Shown here one piece after another: positions 36,397 through 49,482 of a stretch of 64,000 bases of DNA. Each line of letters starts with the position of its first letter. Position 1 is the stretch's first letter. The translations under genes and the position numbers were made by a program. The stretch is from positions 71,876,671-71,940,670 of the forward strand of contig CM037598.1 of assembly GCA_021018995.1 (NCBI GenBank), in the 5' to 3' direction. This stretch comes from Chloranthus sessilifolius. Lineage: Eukaryota > Streptophyta > Magnoliopsida > Chloranthales > Chloranthaceae. The notes under the pieces are model-generated. The model was not told the DNA's origin. It was given only the letters and a program-made list of their open reading frames with translations, and made no database searches.

Positions 36397-37901
36397 GATA
36401 TTTTTGACGACCCCCTCGCGACGATGCGCTTGCTAACAAAAATATAGAGTCGCCACCCGAAGCTTTTGGTGTCCCGGGAAACCTAAATCATTTTTATAAG
36501 TACAAAAGTAGCACAAATATGACTCTGAATCCAGTCCACACCAAAGGTTCTTGGGTAGGGGCTTTGGCTATTGATTGGGAAGGTGTTAGGCACCCAATCA
36601 ACCCGCTTAATGCGGTCTCTACTTATGGTCAAAATAAAAATAATATAAAAGAAAATGAAAAGGCTTCCTCTTGCCCAAAGGGGCTTAAAATCCTATTTGT
36701 GCCCCTCTGTTCCTACCAAAAATTTGGCAGCATAATGGTACAAATGGGAGGATGGAGGAATGACCGAGAAGGTAGAGGAATAGAGGGGATAGCTGGAGCT
36801 CTAGGTCCCTTGTTGCACCGTTGAAGAGCCTTGCGTAGGATTGCTTTGATGAGCTTTTGAAGCCTTGAATGATGGAAAATGGGGCTCTAACTCCTATGGC
36901 TTGCTAGCTAAGAGGTAGAGAGAGGAGTCTAGGGGGTAGCACACACCTAGACTAAGGGTTTTGGATGCAAGATTAAGCTTGAAATAAGGTTGGGAGATTA
37001 TAAAATTTTATGTGAAAATGGGGCATAAAAGGTGGGAAGAACTTCTCACTTTGAGCTCTTTCTCTCTTAAGCATATTTCTCAACCCTTTAACCCAAGGAG
37101 GGGGACTCTATTTATAGAAAAAGGGTAGGTTAGGAGGCTACTTAGGTGCTAATTGGGGGTTAGCAATTTGGTAATCTCTAATCTAAGGTTTCCTAGGATT
37201 TTGAGAGCTTGGAAAGGTGTGAAGGTGATTTTAATGGTGGATGATAAGTTGGTATTTCCAATCACTCAAGGGTTGCAAATAGGGTGCACAAGGGTGCAAC
37301 AGAACTAGTAAAATATACCCTAAAGGTCAAGATGGTTAACAAGTCAAACCCCAGTCTCGATGTTCGAGGCCAAAACCAAAGGTTACTATTCATATTCCTG
37401 GCACAACTATTAGTTGCGCCAGGCATATGCACAGTAAAATAGTGCATGCATGGTGCCTGGAAGTTAGCTCCCTGAGGTGGGGTCTACACTTTGAACTGGC
37501 GCAACTAATAATCCCTAAGGGGGCTGTCATGAAATTACTATTTTGCCCATCGGGTTCGGTCCGCCATATCTTTGCGTAAACAGCTCCGATTGGGGTGATT
37601 CTTGGCCCATTGGAAAGCTGAGGACTTTTACTTTTCAATGGTATGAGATTCGAATATAGTAGAAGGTCACAGCTAGTCCCGATACACCACTCTTTTCCCA
37701 TGGCTCGGGAAGGCTAGGTTTAGGTCCGAGATGGGTTCTAGGGGTCGGGATTGTTCTCTAAGGGTTTGGGATAGTTCCTAAGGGATCTAGGGTGATTCTT
37801 AATGGTTTGGAAGGGTTCCATACATGCCATCAAAAGATCGAAGATGCGTCTCTCTCGGAATGTGTTTCGATCGGGCCTTGGGCCAAATTTGGGTGTCTAT
37901 A
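36397..37901 (-). repeat. 3' LTR of the Tat-type element
   Basis: On the minus strand it begins TATAGACACCCAAATTTGG just after the polypurine tract; the usual start is TG, so one G-to-A change is inferred. It ends about 36397 in ...AAAAATATCA. It contains the phrase TTGGGAAGGTGTTAGGCACC (plus strand), common in Tat LTRs. The distal border is less certain because no partner LTR is available. Confidence 0.7.
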
Positions 37902-37918
37902 GATGCCCCTCTTTGGTA
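37902..37918 (-). other. Polypurine tract of the Tat-type element
   Basis: The minus strand reads CCAAAGAGGGGCATC directly before the LTR start, the usual form in this group. Confidence 0.75.
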
Positions 37919-40791
37919 TCTAATCACTGATGATCGTATACCAAAGAAAAGAGACATCCTAAGAGGCCTAAGGCATTACTATTGAGGACGAACTTTAAAC
38001 ATCAGAAGGGTAACATGGTGAGAAAACGAAAGCCCCTGCATGTCGAGAAAAACGGTCGTTTCTTAAGGTAATCGGTTCCCAAGCGCTTAGCGATATTATT
38101 GGGCATAACCGAGGGGGAAAATGAGTTACGAAAGCCTAATAGCTGGAAAAAATGGTTGCTTCTCGAGATGTTTTGAAGGAGTTTGATGTTCAAGATTCAT
38201 TCTGAATGCAACAGCTTTGTAAGTAAGGAGGGTGATCGACCCATATCCAAAGATAGGCGCAACGCAAGTACACAAGGTTTCACAGTTTGTGTCCACTCAT
38301 ATGAGGCATTGACTGCCTCATTTGACTGGTCACGGGTGCCCCTTCTTGAAGTAGGGTTCAAGGTCTTTGGGCGAACCCGAAGATCCCAAAGTTTATTTGG
38401 CATGTCTACCCGAGCGTAGCGAATAGATGTCGCAATGCTTTTTGGGAGTACGTGCCATTTTTCCAACGTGCCCCAGATCATCATGACCTAGAGCATCTAA
38501 CCTTAAATAAAATTGAACAGATCTGGCCAAAGTCAAGTGCCTACCAAAGGATACATCGGATTCCGGTCTCCGCTGACAATGATCTTACAAATCAATTAAC
38601 TATGCATAAACATGCACCCATTAGGGGCGATAAGCAATAAAGGCAATGGAAGTCTTGACCCAGATCCCGTCTGGGTATAATTTACGAGAACAAATGATCA
38701 TCCTACGGATACCCAGACGCAAGGCGTACACTTTACAGGGATATCGCGCCAATACATGTTTTAAACCTACAAAAATAAAGGAAAATAAATCCTTCTGCAT
38801 GCATGCTCACTCATAGTTTGGTTGATATGCAGTTCCATTTTCAATAGGTTGGTTTCAACCTACGATTGACCTTTTTCACAATGGAGTTACCCAAACCTCA
38901 AACCCGGTAGGGCGCACGCCCAGGCTGCACAGACCATGAGTCCACACCTCTGAAATAGCTCGTGATGAATCTCGAGTTAGATACTCATGTTCATATGAAT
39001 CCGCCAACTGAGCGCTCGTCGTAAAGTTTTTAGCAGTGGAGTCGACTTGATCGAAACATTGACTGTTTGACCGAGATTGACACCGTTGCTCACACTTCGA
39101 AGTAGGATCCAAAAATCTGAGGCGAACCTTTAGACTTAGGACATTGAGATGACACAACTGCATTATAAATAAAATATTATCATTTTACAAATATTATCAT
39201 TTTACTGCATGGGAACACGCGTGTGCGTAGCTGTGCCTGCTATAAAAATACAGATTTCTTTTTTTCTTTTTCAAAATGATTTTTATTCTCCTTTTTTTTT
39301 AATAGACCTCACATCGGTAGCAGGATGTTTCATCTAATTTTTCCATCACTGAGAAGTTGCCTGCTTCGAGGCTTTGGACCATTTGATGTTCCTGCACATC
39401 TTTGAGAAAACGTCAGTCCCTTTTTTATTTATATAGGTAACAATAAGCATCCTAATTAACAGAAGGAGAAATAAACTTTTGCCTATATTTTTTTATTTTC
39501 AAGATTTATATATTTTTTTTTGAATTTTTATTTTTAGAGATTTTTTTGTTCTTTTTCTTTATTTTTGAGATAGAAGTACAATGTTGTAACTATGTACATG
39601 GGAAAGAGTAGAAATATATACACACACATTTTTTTTGTATTTGGATTTTTCTTGATTTTTTTATTCTTTTTTGGCTTTTCTCTTTTTTTTTATATGCCTT
39701 ATCAGTGAGGTGATGTCACGGGTCCCACTTTGGACATAGTCGAACCCCTCTTTTAAATATTCGGGTTTGAGAGAGTTTCATCAGCCTTACCAAGACTGGA
39801 GCATCAATCCCTTTAGGCTGAGTCAAGCCTTTCTCCTTATCACGGGTCATATGTTTGACAAAGCCATTTCACAAAGATAATTCTGGTCGGGGCCCAATTT
39901 TAACTAGCATGAGTAGCCTAGAAAAGGGGATCAGGGAGAGTAGCCAAGAGGGCTCCTCAAACATTAATTTTATCGACCCATTCCAACAATTATTTTTCTT
40001 TTAATACTTTTACTCACAATGCCCAAGGTGGGTTCGTTGTGCCCATTTTTGCCCTCTTTTTACCCGTGGTGTCCTTTTGGGTTTTCACCTAGTCCGCACA
40101 AACTCATTGTTTTTACCCATAGTACCCTTTCGATTTTTCATCACGTCTATCTTGCTTTGAGCTTGTATTTCTATTTATTTTTCTTTTTGTATTTTATTTT
40201 AAGAGCCACGACATAGACATCGATTCCATCATAGCCGACCAGATGGGGTTCTGGTGTCGTCTCTCAACTCGGTGCATGCCGACTTAACAAATATTATGAC
40301 TACTTGTGAACCTACAAAGAGGGCTTTCTTCAGGGTATAGCTTGGTCACGGGTTAGATTAGGATTTGAAGGCATGTGGGCTAAAAAGAGGTTTCCTTGAT
40401 ATGGCTTCAGTTTTTCACAACATACTTTCTTCCTTGGGGGATTTTACTGTACATGCTCCATGATTCTCCTAATTTTTCTTTTTCTTTTTCATTTCAGGCA
40501 ATCTCTTTTTTGGGTTTTGCTTTTTTGATTTTTTTTAGATTTTGATGGTAACTTTACTTCCCCCCTTTTTTGTATATATACACACACATTATTTTTATTT
40601 TTATTTTTTTTTTGGAGGGGGGGGGAGAAGGGGTTTGTTAAAAGAAAGGCTTAGACTCAAATGGGGTAGCAAAAGATATCATCATTTTTAGGGATGCTTT
40701 TTTTATTACTGTGCTTGGAATGATGGCCTCTTTCGGGTGTTCCTAAGCAGTCACACATCTGTTTCACCAATACTTACCTTATCGTGATAGA
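37919..40791 (-). other. Long 3' internal region of the Tat-type element, no ORF recognised
   Basis: About 2.9 kb between pol and the polypurine tract. Short ORFs on both strands have no recognisable domain. 39.2-40.7 kb is T-rich with two copies of TATATACACACACATT (39616 and 40573) and a run of ten or more G at about 40618. Long non-coding 3' parts are known in this group. Confidence 0.65.
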
Positions 40792-41948
40792 CTAAGCGTA
40801 GAACCGTCGGACGTATCCAGCATTGATGGGCTCAGGAAGATAATCTCCGTCCATGGTGGCGAGGCGGATCGCATATCCCGGTAGCACTTCTCGGACGACG
40901 TAAGGTCCCTCTCAGTTCAGCTTGAATTTCCCTCTCGGATCGACATGGAGGGATGGGAAGATCTTCTTTAGTACAATGTCTCCTACCTTCAGATCTCAAC
41001 CACTGACACGTTTATTATAAGCGTGTGCGATTCGCCCCTGGTAAACTTGAGTGTGACACAAGGCTAGGAGTCTCTTCTCGTCCAATAAGTTCAATTGTTT
41101 AAAGCGGAATCTCTCTCTCTGCTTCGGGTAAGCCTGATTCCATAAGGATTTGGAGCGAGGGTATTTCAACCTCTACTGGTAGGACGGCCTCGGTTCCATA
41201 CACAAGGGAGAATGGTGTTGCCTTTATAGCGGTACGAATTGATATTCTGTAGGCCCATAAAGCAAAGGGTAGCATTTCGCTCCAATCTCAATAAGTGACG
41301 ACTATTTTCTCGAGGATGCGGACGACTATCTTATTCGCAGCTTCCACGGCTCCATTAGTTTGAGGTCGATAAGGTGACGAGCGATAATGCTTGATCTTGT
41401 ACTACTCGCAGAAGGCTCGGATGCGCTTATTCCCAAATTTAGTGCCATTATATGTGATGATATCCTTGGGTACTCCAAATAGGCACATAATATTACTCTT
41501 GAGAAATTTCTCAACGTGACTGGTCGTGATGTTGGCATATGACGCTGCTTTTATACAGTTGGTGAAGTATTCAATGGCGACGAGGATGAATCGATATCCG
41601 TTCGATAATTTTGGATTAATCATTCGGACGATGTCAAGGCCCCAAGTGGGGCCAAGGATTGCTCATGTAGTGAAGATCAATGGCAGGAGCGTGTATCAGA
41701 CTGGAGTGTTCCTAACACTTGTAATATTTCTGAATATATTTACAGCAATTTGATTCCATAATGGTTCAAAAGTATCCCTGCCGTAGAATTTTCTTAGCAA
41801 GCAAGTGACCGCTGACGTAGGCTCCGCATACTCCCTCGTGGATCTCCTTCATGATATTGATCGCTTCACTTTTTGTAAGGCACCTGAGTAAGATATTATT
41901 ATAGAATCGCTTGTAAAGGCATTCCCCACAAATGACGTAGCCTGCCAC
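40792..41948 (-). pseudogene. Tat-type integrase remnant
   Basis: From the upper end: zinc-binding part with HEGVCGAYVSGHLLAKKIL, the core with GLDIVRMINPKLSNGYRFIL, then VPKDIITYNGTKFGN, where Tyr stands in place of the second catalytic Asp, then YRPQTNGAVEAANK with the third catalytic Glu kept. The C-terminal segment is EGPYVVREVLPGYAIRLA and ends at RRFYA plus TAG (40792-40794). Several stops lie between. Confidence 0.85.
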
Positions 41949-42284
41949 TAGACGTTGAATGGTTCGTCAATCTGTCTTGGACGTACCCTCAGGGAAAGTT
42001 AGTGTCTCAAGGAAATTCTTGATATCTACGAATCAAGGTGGCTTATCATCAGACTTTGTAGGTTCCTCAATCTAGAGGCAGAAGGCCGGCTCATTCCTTT
42101 GCTAGATCATGATCGGCTTCATCTCAGCACCATACGGGATTTTTATCATTTACGCCAAAGTGGCTAGTGCGTCGGCAAAGCAATTCCTTATCCGGGGGAC
42201 ATATGAGAATGTCATGTCTTGGAAGCAAGCTGTCAGATCCTTGAGATGTTCATAGTAAGGGATCAATTTCTCATCTTTTGTCTT

Positions 42285-42760
42285 CTAGTCACCATTCGTC
42301 TGGCATATGATTGACTGTGAATCGCCAAACACCTGGAGGTGAGTTATATTCAGATAGAGAGCTGCCTGCATACCAGCGACACAAGCTTCGTACTCAGCCA
42401 TGTTATTAGTGCAAGGGAAGTTGAGCTTGATAGAGACGGGTATGTGGGATCCTTTCGGCAAAATCAAAATGGCACCAACTCCCTGACCCTCGGCATTAGC
42501 TGCCCCGTCAAAGTGCATTAGCCATGATTCCTCTGCTTCTTCGGTATCATCTTCCATCATAAAAAGGATGTCCTCATCAGGGAATTCAATTCTTAAAGGT
42601 TCATAATCTGGCAAAGGAATGTCGGTAAAATGATCGACGAGTGCCTGCCCCTTGATCGACTTCTAAGTGGCGTACGTGATATCAAACTCAGACAATAAAA
42701 GTTTCCATCGTGCAGCTCGCCCAGTGAGAGCTGGCTTCTCAAACAGATATTTTAACGGGT
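42285..42760 (-). pseudogene. Second (archaeal-type) RNase H remnant of the Tat-type element
   Basis: SWLMHFDGAANAEGQGVGAI, the phrase CTNNMAEYEACVAGM and VFGDSQSIICQ form the typical block with Asp, Glu and Asp in place. It lies between the RT-linked RNase H and the integrase, as in Tat elements. A stop at 42285 cuts the end. Confidence 0.85.
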
Positions 42761-43930
42761 TCATTTGGGCCAGGAGTAGAATGGCTTGGGATAATAAGTA
42801 ATGGCAGAGCCTCTGGGTAGCCCATATAAGGGCCAAGCATGCTTTCTCCAGATGAGAATAACACGTCTCAAATCAGTAAACTTCTTGCTTATATGGTGAA
42901 TGGCATGCTCTATTCTTCCCGTCTTGTCATGCTGCCCTAAGACACATCCCATCGAGACTTCCGTCATAGAGGGATACATTAAGAGTGGTCTCCCCGGCTC
43001 AGGTGGTACCAACATAGGTGAAATAAGGAGGTAGCTTTTGATTTTATCGAACGCTGCCTGACAATCATCGTTCCATTCAACGGGCGAGTTCTTCCTTAGT
43101 AGCTTGAAGATTGGCGAGCAGAATGGAGTTTGCTGTGCAATGAACCGACTAATATATTGTATTCTGCCCAAGAACCCTCTAACTTCTTTCTCAGTAGATG
43201 GTGGTGGCATTTCTGTGATAGCTTTAACTTTGACTGGGTAGACCACGATCCCTCTCTTGCTGACGATAAATCCCAATAGTTTTTCGGACATAGCACTGAA
43301 TGCGTACTTTTTTGGATTTAGATGTAATCGATACTTCCTCAGCCTCTCAAACAGCTTCTAGAGGTTTACCAAGTGATTGCTTCGCTCTTGTGACTTGGCT
43401 ATCATATCATTGATGTACACTTCAATTTCTTAGTGCATCATGTCGTGAAATAGTACGGTCATAGCTCTTTGGTATGTTGCACTGGCATTCTTCAGCACAA
43501 ACGACATGACTCTGTAGCAAAAGGTTCCCTAAGGAGTGATGAACGCAGTCTTCTCTCGATCCGCCTCTGCCATCTTAATCTGATTATATCCTGAGAATTC
43601 GTCCATAAAAGAAAGTATCATGTGCTTAGCAGTGTCATCGATCAAGATGTCGATGTGTAGTAGTGGGAAATCGTCCTTCGAGCTCGCCTTGTTCAAATTA
43701 TGGAAATCAATACATATGCGGTCCTTCCCATCCTTCTTCTTTTGTACAGGCACAATATTGGCTAGCCACTACGGGTATTTGGATATCATGAGAAACCCCG
43801 CGTCATACTGCTTGATGACCCCATCCTTGACTTTCAACATCCGCTCGGGTCAGAGACGTCTCAGCTTCTGTTTAACCAGCTTCATATGAGGGTAGAGAGG
43901 AAACTCATGCTCGACCAAATCAGTGTCCAA
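42761..43930 (-). pseudogene. Tat-type reverse transcriptase and first RNase H remnant
   Basis: VPVQKKKDGKDRICIDFHNL opens the palm and keeps the first catalytic Asp. The YxDD box reads VYINDMIAKS, so the first Asp of the pair is Asn. It continues KLLGFIVSKRGIVVYPVKVK, EVRGFLGRIQYISRFIAQ and RPLLMYPSMTEVSMGCVLGQ into a worn RNase H. Stops lie at about 43529, 43432 and 43361. Confidence 0.87.
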
Positions 43931-44543
43931 ACCAGGTATGTCCTTGTACGATCAGGCAAAAATATCTTGATATGATCGAAGGAAGTCGATCATACTTTTT
44001 CATTCTTCGAGAGATAGCGACGTTCTGATTTTGGTAATGTGGGGAATCTCCTCAGTTCCCAGGTTAACATCCTCCATTTTCTCGACAATGGGGGTAGGGT
44101 CATGCTCAAATTTAACAAATCGGTCAAGGAGCTCATTGGAGAGCTCCTCCAAAGGGATATCCTCGTTCAGATTCGTAACTCCTATCTCTTCTTATATTTC
44201 TACAGGAAAGGGGTCGATTTTACGTGGGACGGGTATTTCAATTAAGGCATCTTTTTGTGAGATTTTGTCTGAAATTTTAAATGACAATATTTTTGGACTT
44301 TGAACTTTTTCAATGTTTTTGAAAATTTTATTTTCTTCGAAGACGGGCCCTTGGCAGCATAAGTCTGTGTATATACAAGGAATTGTCTGTCAAGGGCTTA
44401 TCTCACTTTTTATAGGTTATTTTTTTTGAGAAACGGGTGTCAAATGTTAGGACACTCGTCGCTTCTAGGGTTTGGGGCAAAGAAGCCCAATTGCGTACCT
44501 GAGAGGTCGCTCCTTTACCTATTTGGATGGAAGGTGCTGACTG

Positions 44544-45813
44544 CTATGACTCTTCGGACTCAGCGTCCATCATGTTGATCCCCATTTCGTCTGAGATGAC
44601 ATCCTTAAATGTTAATATAATTTTATGGTGATTCACCACAGAGGGAGTTTGTTGAGGTATGGGCCGCCGTTCCTCAAAGAGGGATAACGCGGCCAAGTCT
44701 ATCTCGAGGCTAGGAAGGGTGATGTAGGGATTGGTGGGGTGGACTGGTGCTGTAGGCTTATGTGGGGTTAATCGAGTTTCCCCATTCCGATCAATCTTCA
44801 CAACCCCGACACTTATGAATGAATTCCTGATGTGAGGCTTGGGACAGGGTTTCTCCTCTATGTGGATCCCCCTAGCTTTTACAGCTATCGTCGCACATGC
44901 TTTCTCCTTAGCCTCTCTCACTTCTTCTTCCGTTTGCTTGTAAGCTAGCCCAAACCTGACTTTCTGACCGCCCTTAGTTGTGACGGGTTCCTTCCTGCCT
45001 TGTAGTCTGGGTCCAAGTCTCCTTCCTTTCTGATAGCCCCACTTTTGGAGCATGGCCATTGTCGCTACCATTCCACCTCCGATTCTTGGAATGATACCCT
45101 CAATGAGCTCCGAGAGTATCGTCGATACCTCGTATTCAAAACTATGGAGGTTGACGTCCTCAATAGTATACGGCACATCCAGCACATTGGGCTTTTCAAT
45201 GCTATTGGTGGCCTTTTCTTTCTCACTGCGCCTTTTACCGATGATTGTGATGATCTTATGTCCCGATATAAATTTGAGTTTTTGGTGTAGTGTGGAGGGG
45301 ATCACTCCAACTTCATTCAACCACAGGCGCCCTAACAGTAGATTGAAGAAGGATTTGATGTCCATCACTTGAAACAATATAGAGAAGACCATTAGCCTAA
45401 TTAACAGCTAGCTCAAGGTAAACTTCTCTCATTATCTCTCTTCGTGTGTTATCGAAGCTTCTGGTACTAGTTCTCGTGGGTCTCAGCATGCACGGATCTA
45501 CCCCAATTTTGGTGGCGGTTCTTAGTGGGCATATGTTTAATGCAGACCCATTATTGATTAAAATCAAGGGAATTATCATATTTCCGGACTCAACAGTAAT
45601 GTTAAGAGATTTGGAGTGACTACTCCCTTCATCTGGTAAATCGGCATCTGAAAATGAGATGGCATTTGGAGCCATCACTTGACCAATTATTTGCTCGACT
45701 TCATCCGGGCTAACCTGAAGTGACACATGTGCATTCATTAACGCCCTCATTAAAGCTTGAAAATAGAGTGGGAACGTCATTAACAGATCCCATATAGTAA
45801 TATGGGCAGACAT
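44544..45813 (-). pseudogene. Tat-type protease with G-patch-like segment
   Basis: The protease core reads ILINNGSALNICPL, with Asn in the place of the catalytic Asp. After a shift near 45395 it goes on FQVMDIKSFFNLLLGRLWLN, then a 282-codon open frame. That frame includes MLQKWGYQKGRRLGPRLQGR, matching the G-patch pattern (aromatic-Gly, GxxLG, Gly-rich end). In other proteins G-patches bind RNA or stimulate helicases. The open frame ends in an acidic tail at 44544. Confidence 0.78.
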
Positions 45814-45843
45814 TCTTCTCAGCTGAGTCTCCAGTATATATTC

Positions 45844-46800
45844 TCAACTCATTTTCTCAAAAGGATTCACAATGTTATCTTTCTTTCCCTTCGGTTGGGC
45901 TTGTGCTGCTGCTGGTGCTTCTGGGTGTTTTGATATCTTCCCAGATCGGGTAACAAAGTCCATTGCCTCTTCTCTATTGCTGCCAGCATTGATATCTGTT
46001 TGTTCATAATTCAGCGGGACCTGATGAGGATCATAGGTTGGTCTCGAGATCCAAAATGGTATGGTTGCTGGCATCTGATGTGCGTTTACTGATATCTCCA
46101 AAATGGGAATGGGTGTGACCCGATTTACTTCGATTATTGATGGGTGGGTGGCAAAATTGGGCTAGGTAGGAGTGGTGAAGCTTGCAAATGGTTGTGTCGG
46201 GGGTAATGGGGTGGGTGTAAGCCATTGGTAGCTAATGGGCGGTAGAGGATTGGGGGTTTGATGGGCCATTAGGTAATTGACGGGGGTGGTGGAGTTTGCA
46301 GGTGGTTGAACCGGGAGTAATGGGGTGAGCGCAAGCCATTAGTAGTTCGTTGGCGGTGGAGGATGGGGGGCTGCTGGTTTATTGGGTAATTAATGGGGGT
46401 GGTGGTGTACGGTTGGTATGCATTTATTTATGCATAATTGATGGGTGTGGGTGCTGGAAAATAGGCCCTAAGATCTAGGGACTCAGCTTGTGGTCTAGGA
46501 GTGGGGAAATAATCTATCAGATTTAGGGGTTCAATTACCCCAATAGATTTTTCTTCTTGGTCTCTCTACCTTGGGGCCATGAAAGTTTTCTGATTACAAA
46601 TGAAGTCTAACAGATCAAACTCCAATTCTTCTTCAGATTCCTCTACCATCCCTATGGTGGGTCTGGGACTTGCTATTCTAGTAGGGTGTGGGGGCAAAGG
46701 TACCTGGTGAGTATTTGTGTGCTGGTTCATTTGGGTGGGTGCAGAGAGAATGATCTTTCCAGCATCGATTAAATCTTGAATTGTGTGCTTCAATGGAAAG
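45844..46800 (-). pseudogene. C-terminal gag region of the Tat-type element
   Basis: YCNFHQGSGHPTDRCFPLKH is a zinc-knuckle-like segment, followed by TIQDLIDAGKIILSAP and a low-complexity linker. Stops and shifts break it into short frames (46793-46566, 46101-45844). Confidence 0.72.
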
Positions 46801-46974
46801 CAACGATCAGTTGGGTGACCTGAACCCTGGTGGAAATTGCAATAAATATTGGGGTCAAAATTATATGGGAACGGATGGGGAGGAGGTCACGGTTGGAGAG
46901 CAATTATTAATACCTTTTCAATTAACAGAGGTAAAAGTACAATTAGAGATTGCCCCAAGGGCGTAAAAACTCGA

Positions 46975-47901
46975 TCATAACAGGCTCTGCTCTCTGGGGT
47001 CATTTGCGTCCCCTGCCCATTCCCTACTTTTTGTACTGGTCCTATCCTGATGAGAGTTGGTAAATTGGAAAGGGGCTACATTGTTATTGTTGGGCCTGGT
47101 GTTTGCAATATTCTGTACCTCTGTCCTTGTTCTTCTATCATTTATTTGCTCGGAGAACGTCCTAATCCCGTTGGGCCCTCCGGATGCATTCTTGTTCAAC
47201 CGCCCTTCTCTGATAGCGTCCTCACAACAGTTGGCGTTCCTTACCAAGTCAGTAAAACTAGACTGCTGCTGGTATACAAGAAAATCTGAGATCACTGGCA
47301 GGATATTCTTTGAGATTATTTCTATTTGCTCGTCGTCAGGTATCCTGTTTCTGACTTGAGTTGCCAGTGCTCTCCAACGCCCTAAGTAATCATTGAAGGT
47401 ATCATTGGAGTTCTGCTTCAATCAGACTAGATGTTGTAGACATATTGCTCTTGGAATAGTTGGGTTAACTCTTTCCACGTTTTAATCATTGATGGTTCAA
47501 GAGATGTGAACCATCTTAAAGTTGGGCCGGTTAAACTTTTTTGGGATACTTTGATGAGGAGTCATTCGTCTCCGTTGTATTGACACATGTCCCCACAGTA
47601 GGACTTAATGTGTGCAATAGGGTTGCCTGTGCTGTTATATTTATCGAAGACCGAAATTTTGAATTTAGGGGGTAGGGGGATCTCAACAAACAGGCACAAG
47701 TCCGTGAAGTCTGTGGCGTGGATTTTAGCACCACTCATCTTCAATAACTACTTCTGGATCTTGTCCAACTGTTTCCTCAATTGTTTCGATTCTTTGGACA
47801 TATGGGCCGTCTTCTCAATTGTGAGTTTGGACTCACTCTGGGCTACTAGGGGTGGGGTAATTACAGGTGAAGGACTAACATTGGTCAATGCCCTGACGTA
47901 G
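46975..47901 (-). pseudogene. Gag capsid-like region of the Tat-type element
   Basis: LPPKFKISVFDKYNSTGNPI and AHIKSYCGDMCQYNGDE, then SLTGPTLRWFTSLEP, then TFNDYLGRWRALATQVRNRI form the retrotransposon gag domain in order. A stop near 47563 and one near 47424 interrupt it. It would form the particle shell in an active copy. Confidence 0.82.
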
Positions 47902-47928
47902 GCTTCACTGTTTATGATCTCGTCCTCC

Positions 47929-49482
47929 TCATACTATTGATCTACGTAAGGTATAGTGAGGACGAGATTCTCGGGTTGTTGTTGCATGGACTGGGTGGGC
48001 ATGGTCTGAATGGGGTGGGGTGAGACCATTGGATGTGGGGGAAGTGTTGTGGGGTGATGGGGTGAGTGGTAGTTTGGTTTTGGGGTGGGGCTTGATGGGG
48101 CCATTGGAGATGAGGGAAGGTTTAGAGATGGCCTTGGGGTGTGGAGCCATGGGAAAATTGGGTTTGAGGTATGATTTGGGTTTGACCCGAGTGTAAGGGT
48201 TGTGAATGGGTGAAATTTTGAAGAAATAGGGAAGGGTATGGGTGTAAAGTTCCAAGGTTTTGTTGGGCTTGGGTTTGGGCTATGAAGCCTTGGAAGGGTT
48301 GGGCCACAAAGCCTTGGTCATGATAGGTTTGGGCCATGGGCCATTGATGGGTTTGGGCCATGGGCCCTTGGTGGGTCATGGGCCCTTGATGGGTCTAGCC
48401 CATTGGGCCTTGATGGGTTTAGGCCATGGGCCTTTGGTGGGTCTGATCAACTGGGCCTTGATGGGTCTAAGTCATTGGCCCTCGGTGGGTCTAGCCATTG
48501 GGCCTTGATGGGTCTGGGCCATGAGCCCTTAGTGGGCCTGGCCCATTGGGCCTTGATGGGTCTGGCCCATGGGCCCTTGATAAGTATGGGTTATGGGGTT
48601 TTGGGACATGTGGGGAATGGAGGTTTGGGCCATTGGACCTTGAGGCATGTGGGTAATGGGAGATTGAATAGTGTGGATGATGAGGGGTTAATAGGAGTCA
48701 TGGGGGAGTGAGGCATGGAGGCTTGATAGGGTATGAGATGAATCCATGAGTGTGTGGTATGAATGAGAGGAAAAGTGTTGGGAGGACTTCCACCTATTGT
48801 AAGCTTAGACCATTTCTTCCATCATGGTCATGGAAGGGAGATCAGATGGAGACGAGTTATTTGAGGTTTGGAGGGACATGGATGGGGTGGATGTGGAGGG
48901 TAAATTGGGCATGGTCCCGGTAAAATCAGGCATGACCCAAGTAAGGGATGGGATATGGGGTGGATTGGAGGAATGAGGTGAGGCATTGGAAAAGAGGGAT
49001 GGGTTGGGAATGTATGAGGATGATGAAGGGGAAGGTGTGGGTGTCTGGGAAATACCGAGCATAGCCTCGATAAAAATGGGCATGACCCGGGTAGATGTTT
49101 GTGGGGGGTTGGATAGGGTGGAGGTGACATATGTGAATGAGGGCGGATCGGGCCTATATGGGGAAGAAGGAGAATGGGGCATGGATGTGGATGCGGGAAG
49201 TTGGGTTGGGTTTGTCATGGATGGGGATGGGAAATGTGTCGGATTTGGCGTGGATATGGGAGGGGGCATGGGCATGGTTTGTGAGAAAGATGGGGAATGG
49301 GGGGGTTGATTTTGGATATTTTGGAAGTGGTGGTTGGAAAAATGGGGGCACCAAAGGACCCAGTAATTGTAAATGGGGATAGGGTGATAGGGATAGTGGT
49401 GAAAATGTTTCCCAAATGGGAATGGGTTGGTGAATGTGGTGGGGATGAATTGGGATCGGCATAAGCCAGGTCCACTACCCAC
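47929..49482 (-). pseudogene. Pro/Gln-rich front part of the Tat-type gag, repeat-expanded
   Basis: The minus strand has a strongly Pro/His/Ser/Thr-biased frame of 225 codons (49482-48805) and an 85-codon frame (48379-48122). The latter starts MTHQGPMAQTHQWPMAQTYH. Low complexity makes every strand and frame open here, so the true start and the joining of frames cannot be fixed. The position upstream of the capsid domain suggests a variable gag N-terminus. Confidence 0.45.
48290..48600. repeat. 24-bp tandem array, about thirteen units, in the gag front part
   Basis: On the plus strand the units are variants of GGGCCTTGATGGGTCTGGCC plus four bases. On the minus strand they encode eight-residue units like THQGPMAQ. 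The 24-bp length keeps the frame. Several units now hold stops. Confidence 0.85.

Noticed and set aside
36519..36824. 101-codon plus-strand ORF
   Set aside because: It lies within the Tat-type 3' LTR and matches the widespread LTR phrase GGGAAGGTGTTAGGCACC; no protein domain.
48260..48711. Plus-strand Gly/Leu-rich ORFs (GHGPLMGL-like repeats)
   Set aside because: They are the 24-bp array read on the wrong strand. All neighbouring recognisable gag and pol domains are on the minus strand.
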